Source: Lachnospiraceae bacterium UBA4292
GTDB taxonomy: Bacteria > Bacillota > Clostridia > Lachnospirales > Lachnospiraceae
Assembly: GCA_002395865.1 (NCBI GenBank)
Contig: DGVE01000192.1
Coordinates: 1 to 8,128, forward strand
Direction: 5' to 3'
DNA: 8,128 bases
Positions within the stretch are counted from its first letter, which is position 1. Each line of letters opens with the position of its first letter. A program made the translations under genes and the position numbers. Positions 1 through 6,560 of this stretch are shown here, in pieces. The notes beneath the pieces are model-generated. The model had not been told where the DNA came from. It did no database searches and saw only the letters and a program-made list of their open reading frames with translations.

Positions 1-1016
1 CCAGCCGCGCGCTCAGATATGCGGGCATAACGGCTCTTCTGGGAGCTGACGGCAAATGGGTGGAGCTCGGCTATTCCGGCACCTACCAGCAGGCGCTTCA
101 GGGCTGGCCGGACGGTTCGGTCTTCTCATACGGGGGCACAACCTTTACATACAGGAGAGTCGAGGTCGCGTCTATGACAGACTACGCGAACCTGAACGTG
201 CTCTATGACTGCCTTAAGGTGCCGGGAGCGATAGTGACTTTAAATGACACCGCACAGGTGCCGCCGGAGTATCCATATGGTATCCACAGGCATGTGTGGA
301 TAAGTCTTGGGGCATTTCCGGAAAATTATTCATTTGATGAGCTGTCGTACTATATAGCTCTTAATTACGGCGTACTGATAAAGCCGGGTGAGCTGGCGAA
401 CGGGACGAACCCGCTGACGAAGCTCTACAGATACAGCGATCAGGGCTCGTGGAACATATTCAGACTGTCGTCAAACAGCACCGCAAAGGGTATAACCGTG
501 GACGACAGATTCATAGCCTACGGAACGGGTACCTACTACATATTGATACCCGATAATACGCCGCCTGCGCCGCCTCAGCCGGAGCCGCAGACCCCTTCGG
601 GCGGTGAGGAGCCGACCGCTGAGCAGACCACACAAGCGGATGAGACCGCACAGAATGTGACCGCACAGGAGACAGAGTCTGAGACTGTGGGGGATATCGG
701 GGAGACCGAGTCGGGTACCGAGGAGGATACCGAGGAGACCGCATCCGATGCAGAGGAGACCACGACTGAGGAGGATGTGACGGCGGAGGAGACTACTCCC
801 GAGGAGAGCACCGATCCGGAGGAGACCGATCCGGAAGAGACCGAAACGGTGGAAGAAACGACTTGCGAGACTTCGACAGAGGAGGAGACTAAGGCGGAGG
901 AGAGCACCACCCCGGAGCCTGCGACCGATGCGCCGACGACCTCGGAGCAGGATACCGAGCCGCCAACGGACGCAGACGACGGGACCATACCCGAAACAGG
1001 GACAGAGGCATTATAA
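1..1016 (+). CDS. 3' part of an unrecognised, probably surface or secreted protein with acidic Thr/Glu tail
   Basis: The reading frame is open to the left window edge; the first complete codon is at 3, and 337 residues are visible before the TAA at 1014-1016. A GTG at 60 could be read as a start, but the frame runs through it and no ribosome site precedes it, so the gene begins outside the window. The visible first half (to about nt 557) is rich in Tyr, Gly, Ser and Asn and looks like a folded, possibly extracellular domain; I do not recognise a family. From about nt 558 the protein becomes a Pro-rich hinge (PPAPPQPEPQ) and then about 140 residues of Thr, Glu, Asp and Ser with recurring EET and PEET units, a composition typical of stalks or spacers in exported wall proteins. 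It ends GTIPETGTEAL, so a sortase-like IPETG lies four residues from the stop with no membrane anchor after it. The function is unknown; export is inferred from composition only. Confidence 0.7.
   Translation, partial: SRALRYAGITALLGADGKWVELGYSGTYQQALQGWPDGSVFSYGGTTFTYRRVEVASMTDYANLNVLYDCLKVPGAIVTLNDTAQVPPEYPYGIHRHVWISLGAFPENYSFDELSYYIALNYGVLIKPGELANGTNPLTKLYRYSDQGSWNIFRLSSNSTAKGITVDDRFIAYGTGTYYILIPDNTPPAPPQPEPQTPSGGEEPTAEQTTQADETAQNVTAQETESETVGDIGETESGTEEDTEETASDAEETTTEEDVTAEETTPEESTDPEETDPEETETVEETTCETSTEEETKAEESTTPEPATDAPTTSEQDTEPPTDADDGTIPETGTEAL
558..1013 (+). repeat. Low-complexity Thr/Glu-rich coding tail with degenerate GAGGAGACC units
   Basis: This stretch is built from many imperfect copies of a nine-base GAGGAGAC(C/T) unit and relatives, giving EET, PEET and EES tripeptides and quartets. 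The copies are not exact in spacing, so this is a degraded or selected low-complexity region, not a clean tandem array. Such tracts can vary in copy number between strains. The opposite strand shows a long Ser/Val-rich open frame purely because of this bias. Confidence 0.7.
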
Positions 1017-1023
1017 TTTTCGC

Positions 1024-1052
1024 TTTTCAATTTACTGTATATGTGTTATAAT
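1024..1052 (+). promoter_or_regulatory. Predicted housekeeping-sigma promoter with extended -10, upstream of gdpP
   Basis: A perfect TATAAT at 1047-1052 is preceded by TGT (1044-1046), giving the extended -10 form TGnTATAAT. Seventeen bases upstream, TTTTCA at 1024-1029 matches the -35 consensus at four of six positions. Transcription would start near 1059 and give a leader of about 80 bases before the gdpP TTG start. It is the most likely promoter for the gdpP-rplI-dnaB run. Confidence 0.65.
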
Positions 1053-1055
1053 TGT

Positions 1056-1080
1056 AGCCGGTTCTTTTTTGGAACCGGCT
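1056..1080 (+). terminator. Hairpin between the surface-protein gene and gdpP, possible weak terminator
   Basis: AGCCGGTTC (1056-1064) pairs perfectly with GAACCGGCT (1072-1080), a nine-pair stem with a TTTTTTG loop. The bases after the stem (CTTGTTATGG) are only partly T-rich, so termination would be weak. It lies 40 bases after the stop of the upstream gene and would form only in read-through RNA, because the predicted gdpP promoter starts transcription inside its left arm. Confidence 0.5.
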
Positions 1081-1125
1081 CTTGTTATGGTATGGGTCGG
1101 GAACGTGACTGAATGAGGGCTTCGG

Positions 1126-1131
1126 AAGGAG
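1126..1131 (+). promoter_or_regulatory. Ribosome binding site deciding the TTG start of gdpP
   Basis: AAGGAG lies seven bases before TTG at 1139-1141. No ATG or GTG in the gdpP frame is equally well placed, so this site supports the rare TTG start. Confidence 0.75.
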
Positions 1132-1138
1132 TATTGAT

Positions 1139-3175
1139 TTGGACAGACAAAGCTTAAAACCGAATTTCAGAACATACTTGAAATGGCCATTCTGGATGAG
1201 TGTGCTTCTGCTCATCATGCTTGTACCGGTCTATGCGGTGAGTGTTACCGCCGGATTTATTTCAACCGGTTTTGTAGTCATATATTTGATCGCTGCATTT
1301 TATTTTGCGAGATATTACAAGAATCGCCTCAGCGCGGATCTGGTGGATTTTGCTTCCAAATACAACGGTATCCAGAAGAACCTGCTTCTCGACATGGATG
1401 TTCCGTACGGTATATGCGACGACTCGGGCAACATAGTCTGGATGAACCACCTCATGCGGAAACTGTTTGCAGCCTGGGAGCACGAGTGCAATATATTTTC
1501 CATCTTCGGCAACATCACGGGAAGCTCCTTCCCCACGGATGATGACGAAGAGGTCGTCACGAGGGTGGTATATTCGGACGGCAACTACCGCCTGACGCTA
1601 AAGAAAATGGAGTTCTCATCGGCTTTCGAGGGACTTGACGGCGATTTCGCCATCGCGCATCAGATGTACGCGGTATATATGTATGACGAGACCGAGATAC
1701 TGACTGCGAGGCGCGAGCTGGAGAACAACAGGCTTGTGGCAGGACTCATATACATGGATAATTATGAGGAGGCTCTCGAGAATCTCGAGGATGTCAGGAA
1801 GTCGCTCCTCATAGCGCTGGTCGACCGAAAGATCACACAGTATTTCGCGAAATACAACTGTATACTGAAGAAGCTCGAGAAGGACAAGTACCTTTTCGTT
1901 ATGGCCTATCAGTATATAAATGATATCCGTGAGAAGAAGTTTTCCATCCTTGAGGAGACCAAGGCTGTCAATATCGGCAACGAGATGTCCATCACGATAA
2001 GCATCGGTGTCGGACTTCACGGAGATTCCTTCGCGCAGAATTATGAGTACGCGAGAATGGCTATTGATCTTGCGCTCGGCCGCGGCGGCGATCAGGTTGT
2101 TCTGAAGGATCACAACAAGGTAGAGTATTTCGGCGGCAAGTCTCCATCGATGGAGAAGAGCACGAGAGTGAAGGCGCGTGTAAAGGCGCATGCTTTAAAG
2201 GAGCTCATAGAGAGCCGCGAGAAGGTGCTCATCATGGGTCACCACCTAAGCGATGTGGACTGTATCGGCGCGGCTGTCGGTATCTACAGAGCGACGTGCA
2301 TATCGGGCAAGAAGCCCTATATCGTGCTCGATACCATAATCGAGTCCATACGACCCCTCATCGACAGGTTCAACGAGAGCCCGGATTACCCGGACGACAT
2401 GTTCATAAAGAAGGACAGGGCTATGGAGCTCCTCGACGATTCCACCGTGGTCTGCGTCGTGGATGTGAACAGGCCCGGTATGACCGAGTGCCCGGAGCTT
2501 CTTAAGAGGGCGAAATCCGTTGTGATACTCGACCATCACCGTCAGACGAACGAGAAGATAGAGAATGCGGTGCTCTCATACATAGAGCCGTACGCATCGT
2601 CCGCGTCAGAGATGGTAGCGGAGGTCCTTCAGTATTACGCGGACGAGATCAAGATAAAGGCCGTGGAGGCCGATGCCATGTACGCGGGCATAGTGGTGGA
2701 TACCGACCATTTCAATTCGAAGACCGGTATCAGGACATTTGAGGCATCCGCCTTCCTGAGGAGAAACGGCGCCGATATAACAAGAGTCCGCAAGATGTTC
2801 CGTGAGAATATGCAGGATTACAAGGTCAGGGCTAATTCGATAAACGGCGCAGAGGTATTCATGGACTCGTTTGCGATAAGCACCTGCAAGGGCGATACCA
2901 CGGAGTCGATAAATGTCGTGGCGGCCCAGACAGCGAACGAACTGCTCAACATAAAGGGCATTCAGGCCAGCTTTGTTCTTTGCGAGCTGGAGGATAAGAT
3001 ATATGTGAGTGCGAGATCCATCGATGAGGTGAATGTACAGATCGTCATGGAGAAGCTCGGCGGCGGCGGACATATGAACATCGCCGGAGCCCAGGTGAAG
3101 GATAAGACGATCGAGGAGACGAAGGCACTCATTATGGAAACAGTTAAGGAAATGAGAGAATCAGGAGCTATTTAA
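1139..3175 (+). CDS. gdpP: Cyclic-di-AMP phosphodiesterase GdpP (PAS, degenerate GGDEF, DHH, DHHA1)
   Basis: Membrane-bound enzyme that hydrolyses the second messenger c-di-AMP to pApA and so lowers its level, affecting cell-wall and potassium homeostasis (family knowledge). The 678 residues, near the usual 650-660, show two membrane helices (about 17-37 and 41-57), a PAS-like region (about 84-175), and a degenerate GGDEF domain (about 195-325) ending in the family-typical [10 protein letters not shown] with no true GGDEF signature. The DHH phosphoesterase domain carries the metal ligands in [11 protein letters not shown] (367-377), VVDVN (440-444), LDHHR (464-468) and VVDTDHF (519-525). DHHA1 carries [12 protein letters not shown] (641-652). 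All catalytic motifs are intact. Translation starts at TTG, supported by AAGGAG seven bases upstream. The stop is one base before rplI, so the two are cotranscribed and probably translationally coupled. This order matches B. subtilis yybT-rplI-dnaC. Confidence 0.96.
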   Translation: MDRQSLKPNFRTYLKWPFWMSVLLLIMLVPVYAVSVTAGFISTGFVVIYLIAAFYFARYYKNRLSADLVDFASKYNGIQKNLLLDMDVPYGICDDSGNIVWMNHLMRKLFAAWEHECNIFSIFGNITGSSFPTDDDEEVVTRVVYSDGNYRLTLKKMEFSSAFEGLDGDFAIAHQMYAVYMYDETEILTARRELENNRLVAGLIYMDNYEEALENLEDVRKSLLIALVDRKITQYFAKYNCILKKLEKDKYLFVMAYQYINDIREKKFSILEETKAVNIGNEMSITISIGVGLHGDSFAQNYEYARMAIDLALGRGGDQVVLKDHNKVEYFGGKSPSMEKSTRVKARVKAHALKELIESREKVLIMGHHLSDVDCIGAAVGIYRATCISGKKPYIVLDTIIESIRPLIDRFNESPDYPDDMFIKKDRAMELLDDSTVVCVVDVNRPGMTECPELLKRAKSVVILDHHRQTNEKIENAVLSYIEPYASSASEMVAEVLQYYADEIKIKAVEADAMYAGIVVDTDHFNSKTGIRTFEASAFLRRNGADITRVRKMFRENMQDYKVRANSINGAEVFMDSFAISTCKGDTTESINVVAAQTANELLNIKGIQASFVLCELEDKIYVSARSIDEVNVQIVMEKLGGGGHMNIAGAQVKDKTIEETKALIMETVKEMRESGAI

Positions 3176-3176
3176 G

Positions 3177-3623
3177 ATGGAAGTTATACTTTTAGAGGAT
3201 GTGAAGTCCCTTGGAAAGAAGGGTGACAGGGTAAAGGTGAGCGATGGATATGCGAGAAATTCGCTCATACCTAAGAAGCTGGCTACGGAGGTCAACGCGA
3301 AGTCTCTGAACGACTTAAAGACGCAACAGCTTCACGAGGCGAAGGAGGCCAGAGAGAGGCTCGAGGCGGCTCAGGCGCTTAAGGAGAAGATAGAGGCCGG
3401 CGCGGTGAATGTCAGCGTGAAGACGGGAGAGGGCGGAAAGCTGTTCGGCTCCATTTCGACAAAGGAGATCGCTACCGCATTCAAGCAGCAGTTCGGCTTT
3501 GAGATTGACAAGAAGAAGATGCAGCTCGATGAGCCGATCAGATCGCTCGGGACGGTCATCATACCGGTCAAGCTGCACAAGGATGTTACGGCAAAGCTCA
3601 CGGTGAAGGTATCCGAGAGCTGA
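3177..3623 (+). CDS. rplI: 50S ribosomal protein L9
   Basis: Large-subunit protein that binds 23S rRNA near the base of the L1 stalk and helps maintain reading frame. The 148 residues are full length for the family. The N-terminal domain opens with MEVILLEDV and contains the L9 signature [20 protein letters not shown] (13-32), with the rRNA-binding Gly, Lys and Asn residues present. A charged helical linker of about 45-75 ([16 protein letters not shown]) joins the C-terminal domain, which includes GGKLFGSIS (86-94). The start ATG is one base after the gdpP stop, with AGGAG at 3163-3167 inside the end of gdpP. A 31-base gap follows before dnaB. It is the middle gene of the conserved Firmicute gdpP-rplI-dnaB cluster. 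Confidence 0.97.
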   Translation: MEVILLEDVKSLGKKGDRVKVSDGYARNSLIPKKLATEVNAKSLNDLKTQQLHEAKEARERLEAAQALKEKIEAGAVNVSVKTGEGGKLFGSISTKEIATAFKQQFGFEIDKKKMQLDEPIRSLGTVIIPVKLHKDVTAKLTVKVSES

Positions 3624-3654
3624 CGGTCCGCGTATAGAAACAGGTAATTCATTC

Positions 3655-5010
3655 ATGGAAGAACAGGTAATTAAACGCATAATGCCAAACGATCCGAGAG
3701 CCGAGCAGTCAGTGATCGGCTCTATGCTTCTGGACAGGGATGCGATAATAACCGCCGGTGAGATAATAAAGGGTGAGGATTTCTACAATCCGCAGTTCGG
3801 CGTCATATTCGACACTATCTGCGAGCTCTTTAATCTCGGCACGGCAGTGGACCCGGTGACGCTTCAGAACAAACTGCGGGAGAAGGACGTTCCTCCGGAG
3901 GTTTATTCGGACGAGTTCATAAGCGACTGCATTGGCGCGGTGCCCTCATCATTAAACGTAAAGGAATACGCGGACATAGTTCACAGAAAGTCGATCACCA
4001 GAAGGCTGATCCGAGTGACGGAGTCCATTGCCAATTCCTGCTATCAGGGCAGGGAGGAGCTCGATACGATACTGGACAGGACGGAGAAGGAGATATTCGA
4101 TGTGCTCCAGTACAGCGGTACGGGCGGAGATTTCACCCCCATATCGCAGATAGTGACAGAAGTGCTGGACCGCGTGGACAGAGCGTCCAGAGCAAAGAGC
4201 ATCGTGACCGGCCTTCCAAGCGGTTTCAGAGAGCTTGACAGGATGCTGGCGGGCTTTCAGAAGTCCAATCTGATAATAATCGCGGCCAGACCCGCCATGG
4301 GTAAGACGGCGTTCGCACTCAATCTGGTGAACTACATAAGCATACGTAATTCATACAAGACGGCTCTGTTTTCTCTTGAGATGAATGCGGATGAGCTGTG
4401 TTCGAGACTTCTGTCGATGCACGCAGGCATCGATGGCTCGAAGCTGCGAACAGGTGCTCTTTCTTCGAATGAGTGGGTCGAGCTCGTGCACGGTGCGGGT
4501 CCGATAGCGCAGGCGAACCTCTTCATCGACGACAGACCGGGCATATCACCGGCCGAGGTCAGGAGAAAGTGCAGAAAGCTGAAGCTGGAGAAGGGACTCG
4601 ATCTCATAATCATAGACTACCTTCAGCTCATGAGCGCCAGCGGCAGGAGAAACGACAGCAGGCAGAATGAGATATCCGAGATATCCAGATCGTTGAAGAT
4701 CATAGCGAAGGAGCTTCAGGTGCCGCTCATAGCGCTTGCGCAGCTCTCGCGTGCCCCCGATCAGAGAAAGGACGACCATAGGCCCATCATATCGGATCTT
4801 CGTGAATCCGGCTCCATAGAGCAGGATGCAGATGTCGTAATGTTCCTTTACAGGGATGAGGTGTACAATAAGGAGACGGAAAAGAAGAATATAGCAGAGG
4901 TCATAGTGGGAAAGCAGAGAAGCGGTTCACTCGGAACCGTCGAGCTTGCGTGGATGCCCGAAAGAACGAAGTTCGCTGATCTCGAAAAGAATAATACAGG
5001 CAATACATAA
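3655..5010 (+). CDS. dnaB: Replicative DNA helicase DnaB
   Basis: Hexameric ATP-driven 5'-3' helicase that unwinds DNA at the chromosomal fork and binds primase through its N-terminal domain (B. subtilis name dnaC). The 451 residues match the family's 440-470. The N-terminal domain (about 8-110) starts with the typical PNDPRAEQSVIGSML. A linker helix leads to a RecA-like ATPase (about 180-448) with Walker A ARPAMGKT (211-218), the likely catalytic Glu in SLEMN (240-244), Walker B LIIIDYLQLM (317-326), the LRESGSIEQDADVVMFLYR motif (382-400), and the arginine finger region KQRSGS (420-425). No intein or truncation is seen. The ribosome site is weak (CAGGTAA, about ten bases before ATG), but the start fits relatives that begin MEE.LIKR. 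Transcription ends at the hairpin six bases downstream. Confidence 0.97.
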   Translation: MEEQVIKRIMPNDPRAEQSVIGSMLLDRDAIITAGEIIKGEDFYNPQFGVIFDTICELFNLGTAVDPVTLQNKLREKDVPPEVYSDEFISDCIGAVPSSLNVKEYADIVHRKSITRRLIRVTESIANSCYQGREELDTILDRTEKEIFDVLQYSGTGGDFTPISQIVTEVLDRVDRASRAKSIVTGLPSGFRELDRMLAGFQKSNLIIIAARPAMGKTAFALNLVNYISIRNSYKTALFSLEMNADELCSRLLSMHAGIDGSKLRTGALSSNEWVELVHGAGPIAQANLFIDDRPGISPAEVRRKCRKLKLEKGLDLIIIDYLQLMSASGRRNDSRQNEISEISRSLKIIAKELQVPLIALAQLSRAPDQRKDDHRPIISDLRESGSIEQDADVVMFLYRDEVYNKETEKKNIAEVIVGKQRSGSLGTVELAWMPERTKFADLEKNNTGNT

Positions 5011-5015
5011 AATAA

Positions 5016-5039
5016 ACGGCTCCCCTCTCGGGGAGCCGT
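5016..5039. terminator. Strong bidirectional hairpin terminator between convergent dnaB and ferredoxin genes
   Basis: ACGGCTCCCC (5016-5025) pairs perfectly with GGGGAGCCGT (5030-5039), a ten-pair GC-rich stem with loop TCTC. On the - strand the stem is followed by TTTATTTTATG, a good T tract for ending the pflA-ferredoxin transcript. On the + strand the following CTGCATGTCTT is poorer, so dnaB termination is probably less efficient. It lies five bases after the dnaB stop and nine before the ferredoxin stop. Confidence 0.85.
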
Positions 5040-5048
5040 CTGCATGTC

Positions 5049-5222
5049 TTAAGCGTTCTCAGAGATAGCTCCGACAGGGCAGCCGCCTTCGCAGGCGCCG
5101 CAGTCGATGCACATATTCTCATCGACTACAAACTGTCCGTCGCCCATAGAGATGGCGCCGACAGGACATGTGCCCTCGCATGATCCGCAGCAGATGCATG
5201 CATCAGAAATAACACGTGCCAT
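5049..5222 (-). CDS. 2[4Fe-4S] bacterial-type ferredoxin
   Basis: Small cytoplasmic electron carrier of 57 residues, the usual size of clostridial ferredoxins. Two cluster-binding motifs are complete: C9-x2-C12-x2-C15-x3-C19-P and C38-x2-C41-x2-C44-x3-C48-P, each followed by VGAIS, showing the internal duplication of the family. An additional Cys at position 11 gives the unusual run CICC. The start ATG (5220-5222) has a strong AGGAGGG at 5230-5236, seven bases away. The gene begins 15 bases after the pflA stop, so the two form one transcript, and a plausible job is to deliver the electron that the activase needs to cleave S-adenosylmethionine. It could equally serve the general ferredoxin pool. 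Confidence 0.95.
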   Translation of the reverse strand: MARVISDACICCGSCEGTCPVGAISMGDGQFVVDENMCIDCGACEGGCPVGAISENA

Positions 5223-5237
5223 TTTAAAACCCTCCTT

Positions 5238-5999
5238 TTAAGATTTGTTTTCCATAGCTTGTTTTTTTGCTCTCCAGGCGGAGATGATGTTCTCACGCGC
5301 AGCGATAGCATCCTTTTCCGAAAGCGCGGGCAGATCGCCGAGAGGGTAATCCATGCCGAGCTTTTCATATTTGACCTTGCCCATGGTGTGGTACGGCAGG
5401 CAGTCGAGAGCTTTTATATTGTGAAGCTCTGCGAGAAAAGCACCGAGGCGCTTCTGCTCGCCTGCATTCTGCGTATATCCGCCCACGATCACATGTCTGA
5501 TCCACACCGGAATCTGCTTTTCTGACAGGTAGCGTGCAAAATCGAGAATGTTCGTATTCGTATGACCGGTAAGGTCCTTGTGGGCGTCGTTGTCGATCTC
5601 CTTTATATCCAGCATGACCAGATCGGTGTACTTCATGAGTTCATCGGTCTTTTTCAGTATGTAGTCATTGCTGCGGTTGAAAACGATGCCGCTCGTATCG
5701 AGACAGGTGTGAATACCCTTTTCCTTGGCCTTCTTAAAAAGCTCTGTCAGAAAATCGATCTGAAGCATGGGCTCACCGCCTGTGGCGGTCATGCCTCCGT
5801 TCTTGTAGAATTCCTTGCAGGAATCGTACTCCTCCAGAAGCTCGTCGACGGTCTTTTCCGTACCACTGTTCGTATCCCAGGTGTCAGGGTTGTGACAGTA
5901 CTTGCAGCGCATGGGACAGCCCTGAAAGAATACCACATATCTGGTTCCGGGACCGTCTACCGTTCCGAAGGTCTCAGTCGAATGAATGTGTCCTGTCAT
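5238..5999 (-). CDS. pflA: Pyruvate formate-lyase activating enzyme (radical SAM)
   Basis: Radical-SAM enzyme that uses a [4Fe-4S] cluster and S-adenosylmethionine to abstract hydrogen from the conserved glycine of PFL, creating the glycyl radical. The protein of 253 residues matches family length. It shows MTGHIHSTETFGTVDGPG at the start, the cluster motif C28-x3-C32-x2-C35 (CPMRCKYCHNPDTW), GGEP at 74-77 for SAM binding, VMLDIK (128-133), and PYHTMGKVKYEKL near the C-terminus. I place the start at the ATG at 5997-5999 because AAAGGA at 6009-6014 is well spaced and homologues begin M.G.IHS. An in-frame ATG at 6015-6017 would add six residues but lies against the upstream hairpin. VDGPGTR replaces the common VDGPGIR. 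The gene lies downstream of the PFL pieces and overlaps no other gene. Confidence 0.96.
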   Translation of the reverse strand: MTGHIHSTETFGTVDGPGTRYVVFFQGCPMRCKYCHNPDTWDTNSGTEKTVDELLEEYDSCKEFYKNGGMTATGGEPMLQIDFLTELFKKAKEKGIHTCLDTSGIVFNRSNDYILKKTDELMKYTDLVMLDIKEIDNDAHKDLTGHTNTNILDFARYLSEKQIPVWIRHVIVGGYTQNAGEQKRLGAFLAELHNIKALDCLPYHTMGKVKYEKLGMDYPLGDLPALSEKDAIAARENIISAWRAKKQAMENKS

Positions 6000-6008
6000 C
6001 GTGCTGTG

Positions 6009-6014
6009 TCCTTT
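6009..6014 (-). promoter_or_regulatory. Ribosome binding site for pflA
   Basis: On the - strand AAAGGA lies nine bases before the ATG at 5999. It favours this start over the ATG at 6017, whose only Shine-Dalgarno-like sequence (AGGGGG) is buried in the right arm of the hairpin. Confidence 0.65.
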
Positions 6015-6019
6015 CATCT

Positions 6020-6050
6020 AAAAAGACCCCCTGCCTCGGGGCAGGAGGTC
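6020..6050 (-). terminator. Terminator-like hairpin between the PFL structural genes and pflA
   Basis: Read on the - strand, GACCTCCTGCC (6050 to 6040) pairs with GGCAGGGGGTC (6035 to 6025) with one A/C mismatch across eleven positions and a four-base loop CCGA. TTTTT (6024 to 6020) follows directly. This is a good intrinsic terminator 11 bases after the stop of the glycyl-radical gene. No convincing promoter is visible between it and pflA, so pflA and ferredoxin are probably made from read-through, in smaller amounts than PFL. Confidence 0.8.
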
Positions 6051-6061
6051 ATGACGTTTGA

Positions 6062-6301
6062 TTAAAGTGACTCGTGGAATGTACGAGAGATAACGTCGTT
6101 CTGCTGCTCCTTTGTGAGCTTGATGAAGTTAACAGCGTATCCGCTTACACGGATAGTGAGCTGAGGATAGTTCTCAGGATGTGCCTGAGCATCCAGTAAT
6201 GTGTCTCTGTTGAGCACATTTACATTAAGGTGATATCCGCCTTTTTCTACATAGCCGTCAAGCAATCCGACTAAGTTATCAACCTGCTGTGTGCTTGCCA
6301 T
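6062..6301 (-). CDS. grcA: Free-standing glycyl-radical domain of pyruvate formate-lyase (GrcA-like)
   Basis: This 79-residue protein is the C-terminal glycyl-radical domain of PFL as a separate polypeptide. It has [20 protein letters not shown] (13-32), then [15 protein letters not shown] (45-59) with the radical-bearing glycine at position 54 (codon 6140-6142), then [14 protein letters not shown]. This matches the last part of E. coli PflB almost end to end from its NLAGLMDGY segment. E. coli GrcA (YfiD) is longer (about 127 aa) and replaces the domain of oxygen-damaged PFL. Here the neighbouring core lacks the domain altogether, so this protein is probably an obligatory subunit, not a spare part. 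The start ATG has AGGAGG at 6310-6315, eight bases away. It follows the Cys-rich gene by 19 bases, in a different frame. The grcA symbol reflects domain identity only. Confidence 0.9.
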   Translation of the reverse strand: MASTQQVDNLVGLLDGYVEKGGYHLNVNVLNRDTLLDAQAHPENYPQLTIRVSGYAVNFIKLTKEQQNDVISRTFHESL

Positions 6302-6309
6302 TTCAGTTT

Positions 6310-6315
6310 CCTCCT
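6310..6315 (-). promoter_or_regulatory. Ribosome binding site of the glycyl-radical-domain gene
   Basis: A perfect AGGAGG on the - strand, eight bases before the ATG at 6301. It shows that the radical domain is translated independently and is not the far side of a sequencing frameshift. Confidence 0.85.
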
Positions 6316-6320
6316 GTTTA

Positions 6321-6536
6321 TCAGTCTTTTTTGAGCTCCTCGTCCATGCCCTGCATGAGAGTAGGTGCCTCGCAGGGCATGAGCTTGGTTCCGCATGTGC
6401 TGCAGCCGTAGGTCTTTACATCCTTGGAGCAGGAGTCGGGGTCGTTAACATCGAGATTGACGTGACCGCCGCCTTCACCCATAAAACCGTCGAGCATCGC
6501 AATTATGTCATCAATGTTCTTCTTATTCTGTTCCAT
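6321..6536 (-). CDS. 71-aa Cys-rich protein related to the start of the PFL glycyl-radical domain
   Basis: I do not recognise an established family. Residues 7-30 ([12 protein letters not shown]...GGGHVNLDV) align with residues 7-29 of the next gene ([11 protein letters not shown]...GGYHLNVNV), sharing LDG(F/Y), GG.H.N and the spacing between them. It has no RVSGY radical loop. Instead the second half carries four cysteines: C36, C45, C48 and C55 (C-x8-C-x2-C-x6-C, including [13 protein letters not shown]), then an acidic and basic tail. A zinc or iron-sulphur site is a reasonable inference. The ribosome site AAAGGAGGTC is near perfect, six bases from ATG. It lies between the PFL core (24 bases upstream) and the free radical domain (19 bases downstream), so it is probably an accessory or scaffold part of the same enzyme, conceptually like the small Cys-rich subunits of some glycyl-radical decarboxylases and benzylsuccinate synthase. 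The role is inference. Confidence 0.8.
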   Translation of the reverse strand: MEQNKKNIDDIIAMLDGFMGEGGGHVNLDVNDPDSCSKDVKTYGCSTCGTKLMPCEAPTLMQGMDEELKKD

Positions 6537-6542
6537 AGAAGA

Positions 6543-6548
6543 CCTCCT
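6543..6548 (-). promoter_or_regulatory. Ribosome binding site of the 71-aa Cys-rich gene
   Basis: AGGAGG, within AAAGGAGGTC on the - strand, lies six bases before the ATG at 6536. Its near-perfect match to the 16S rRNA tail supports this short ORF as a real, well-translated gene. Confidence 0.85.
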
Positions 6549-6560
6549 TTTGCAGAGTGA

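Noticed and set aside
60..62. GTG as the start of the first gene
   Set aside because: The same frame continues without a stop to the window edge and no ribosome site precedes the GTG, so the gene is partial at its 5' end.
575..1030. 151-residue Ser/Val-rich open frame on the - strand
   Set aside because: It is the complement of the Thr/Glu low-complexity tail; its composition follows directly from the GAGGAGACC bias.
1059..1138. Riboswitch in the gdpP leader
   Set aside because: The leader is only about 80 bases and shows no recognisable aptamer core or terminator/antiterminator pair.
1616..2191. 191-residue open frame on the - strand inside gdpP
   Set aside because: It lies wholly within a gene with intact conserved motifs and resembles no protein; a shadow frame.
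5562..6065. 167-residue open frame on the + strand opposite pflA
   Set aside because: pflA on the other strand has all radical-SAM motifs and a ribosome site; this frame is its shadow and also crosses the terminator hairpin.
6062..6301. Simple repair-type GrcA that only backs up an intact PFL
   Set aside because: The adjacent PFL core lacks the radical domain, so a backup role alone does not fit, unless another intact PFL exists elsewhere in the genome.
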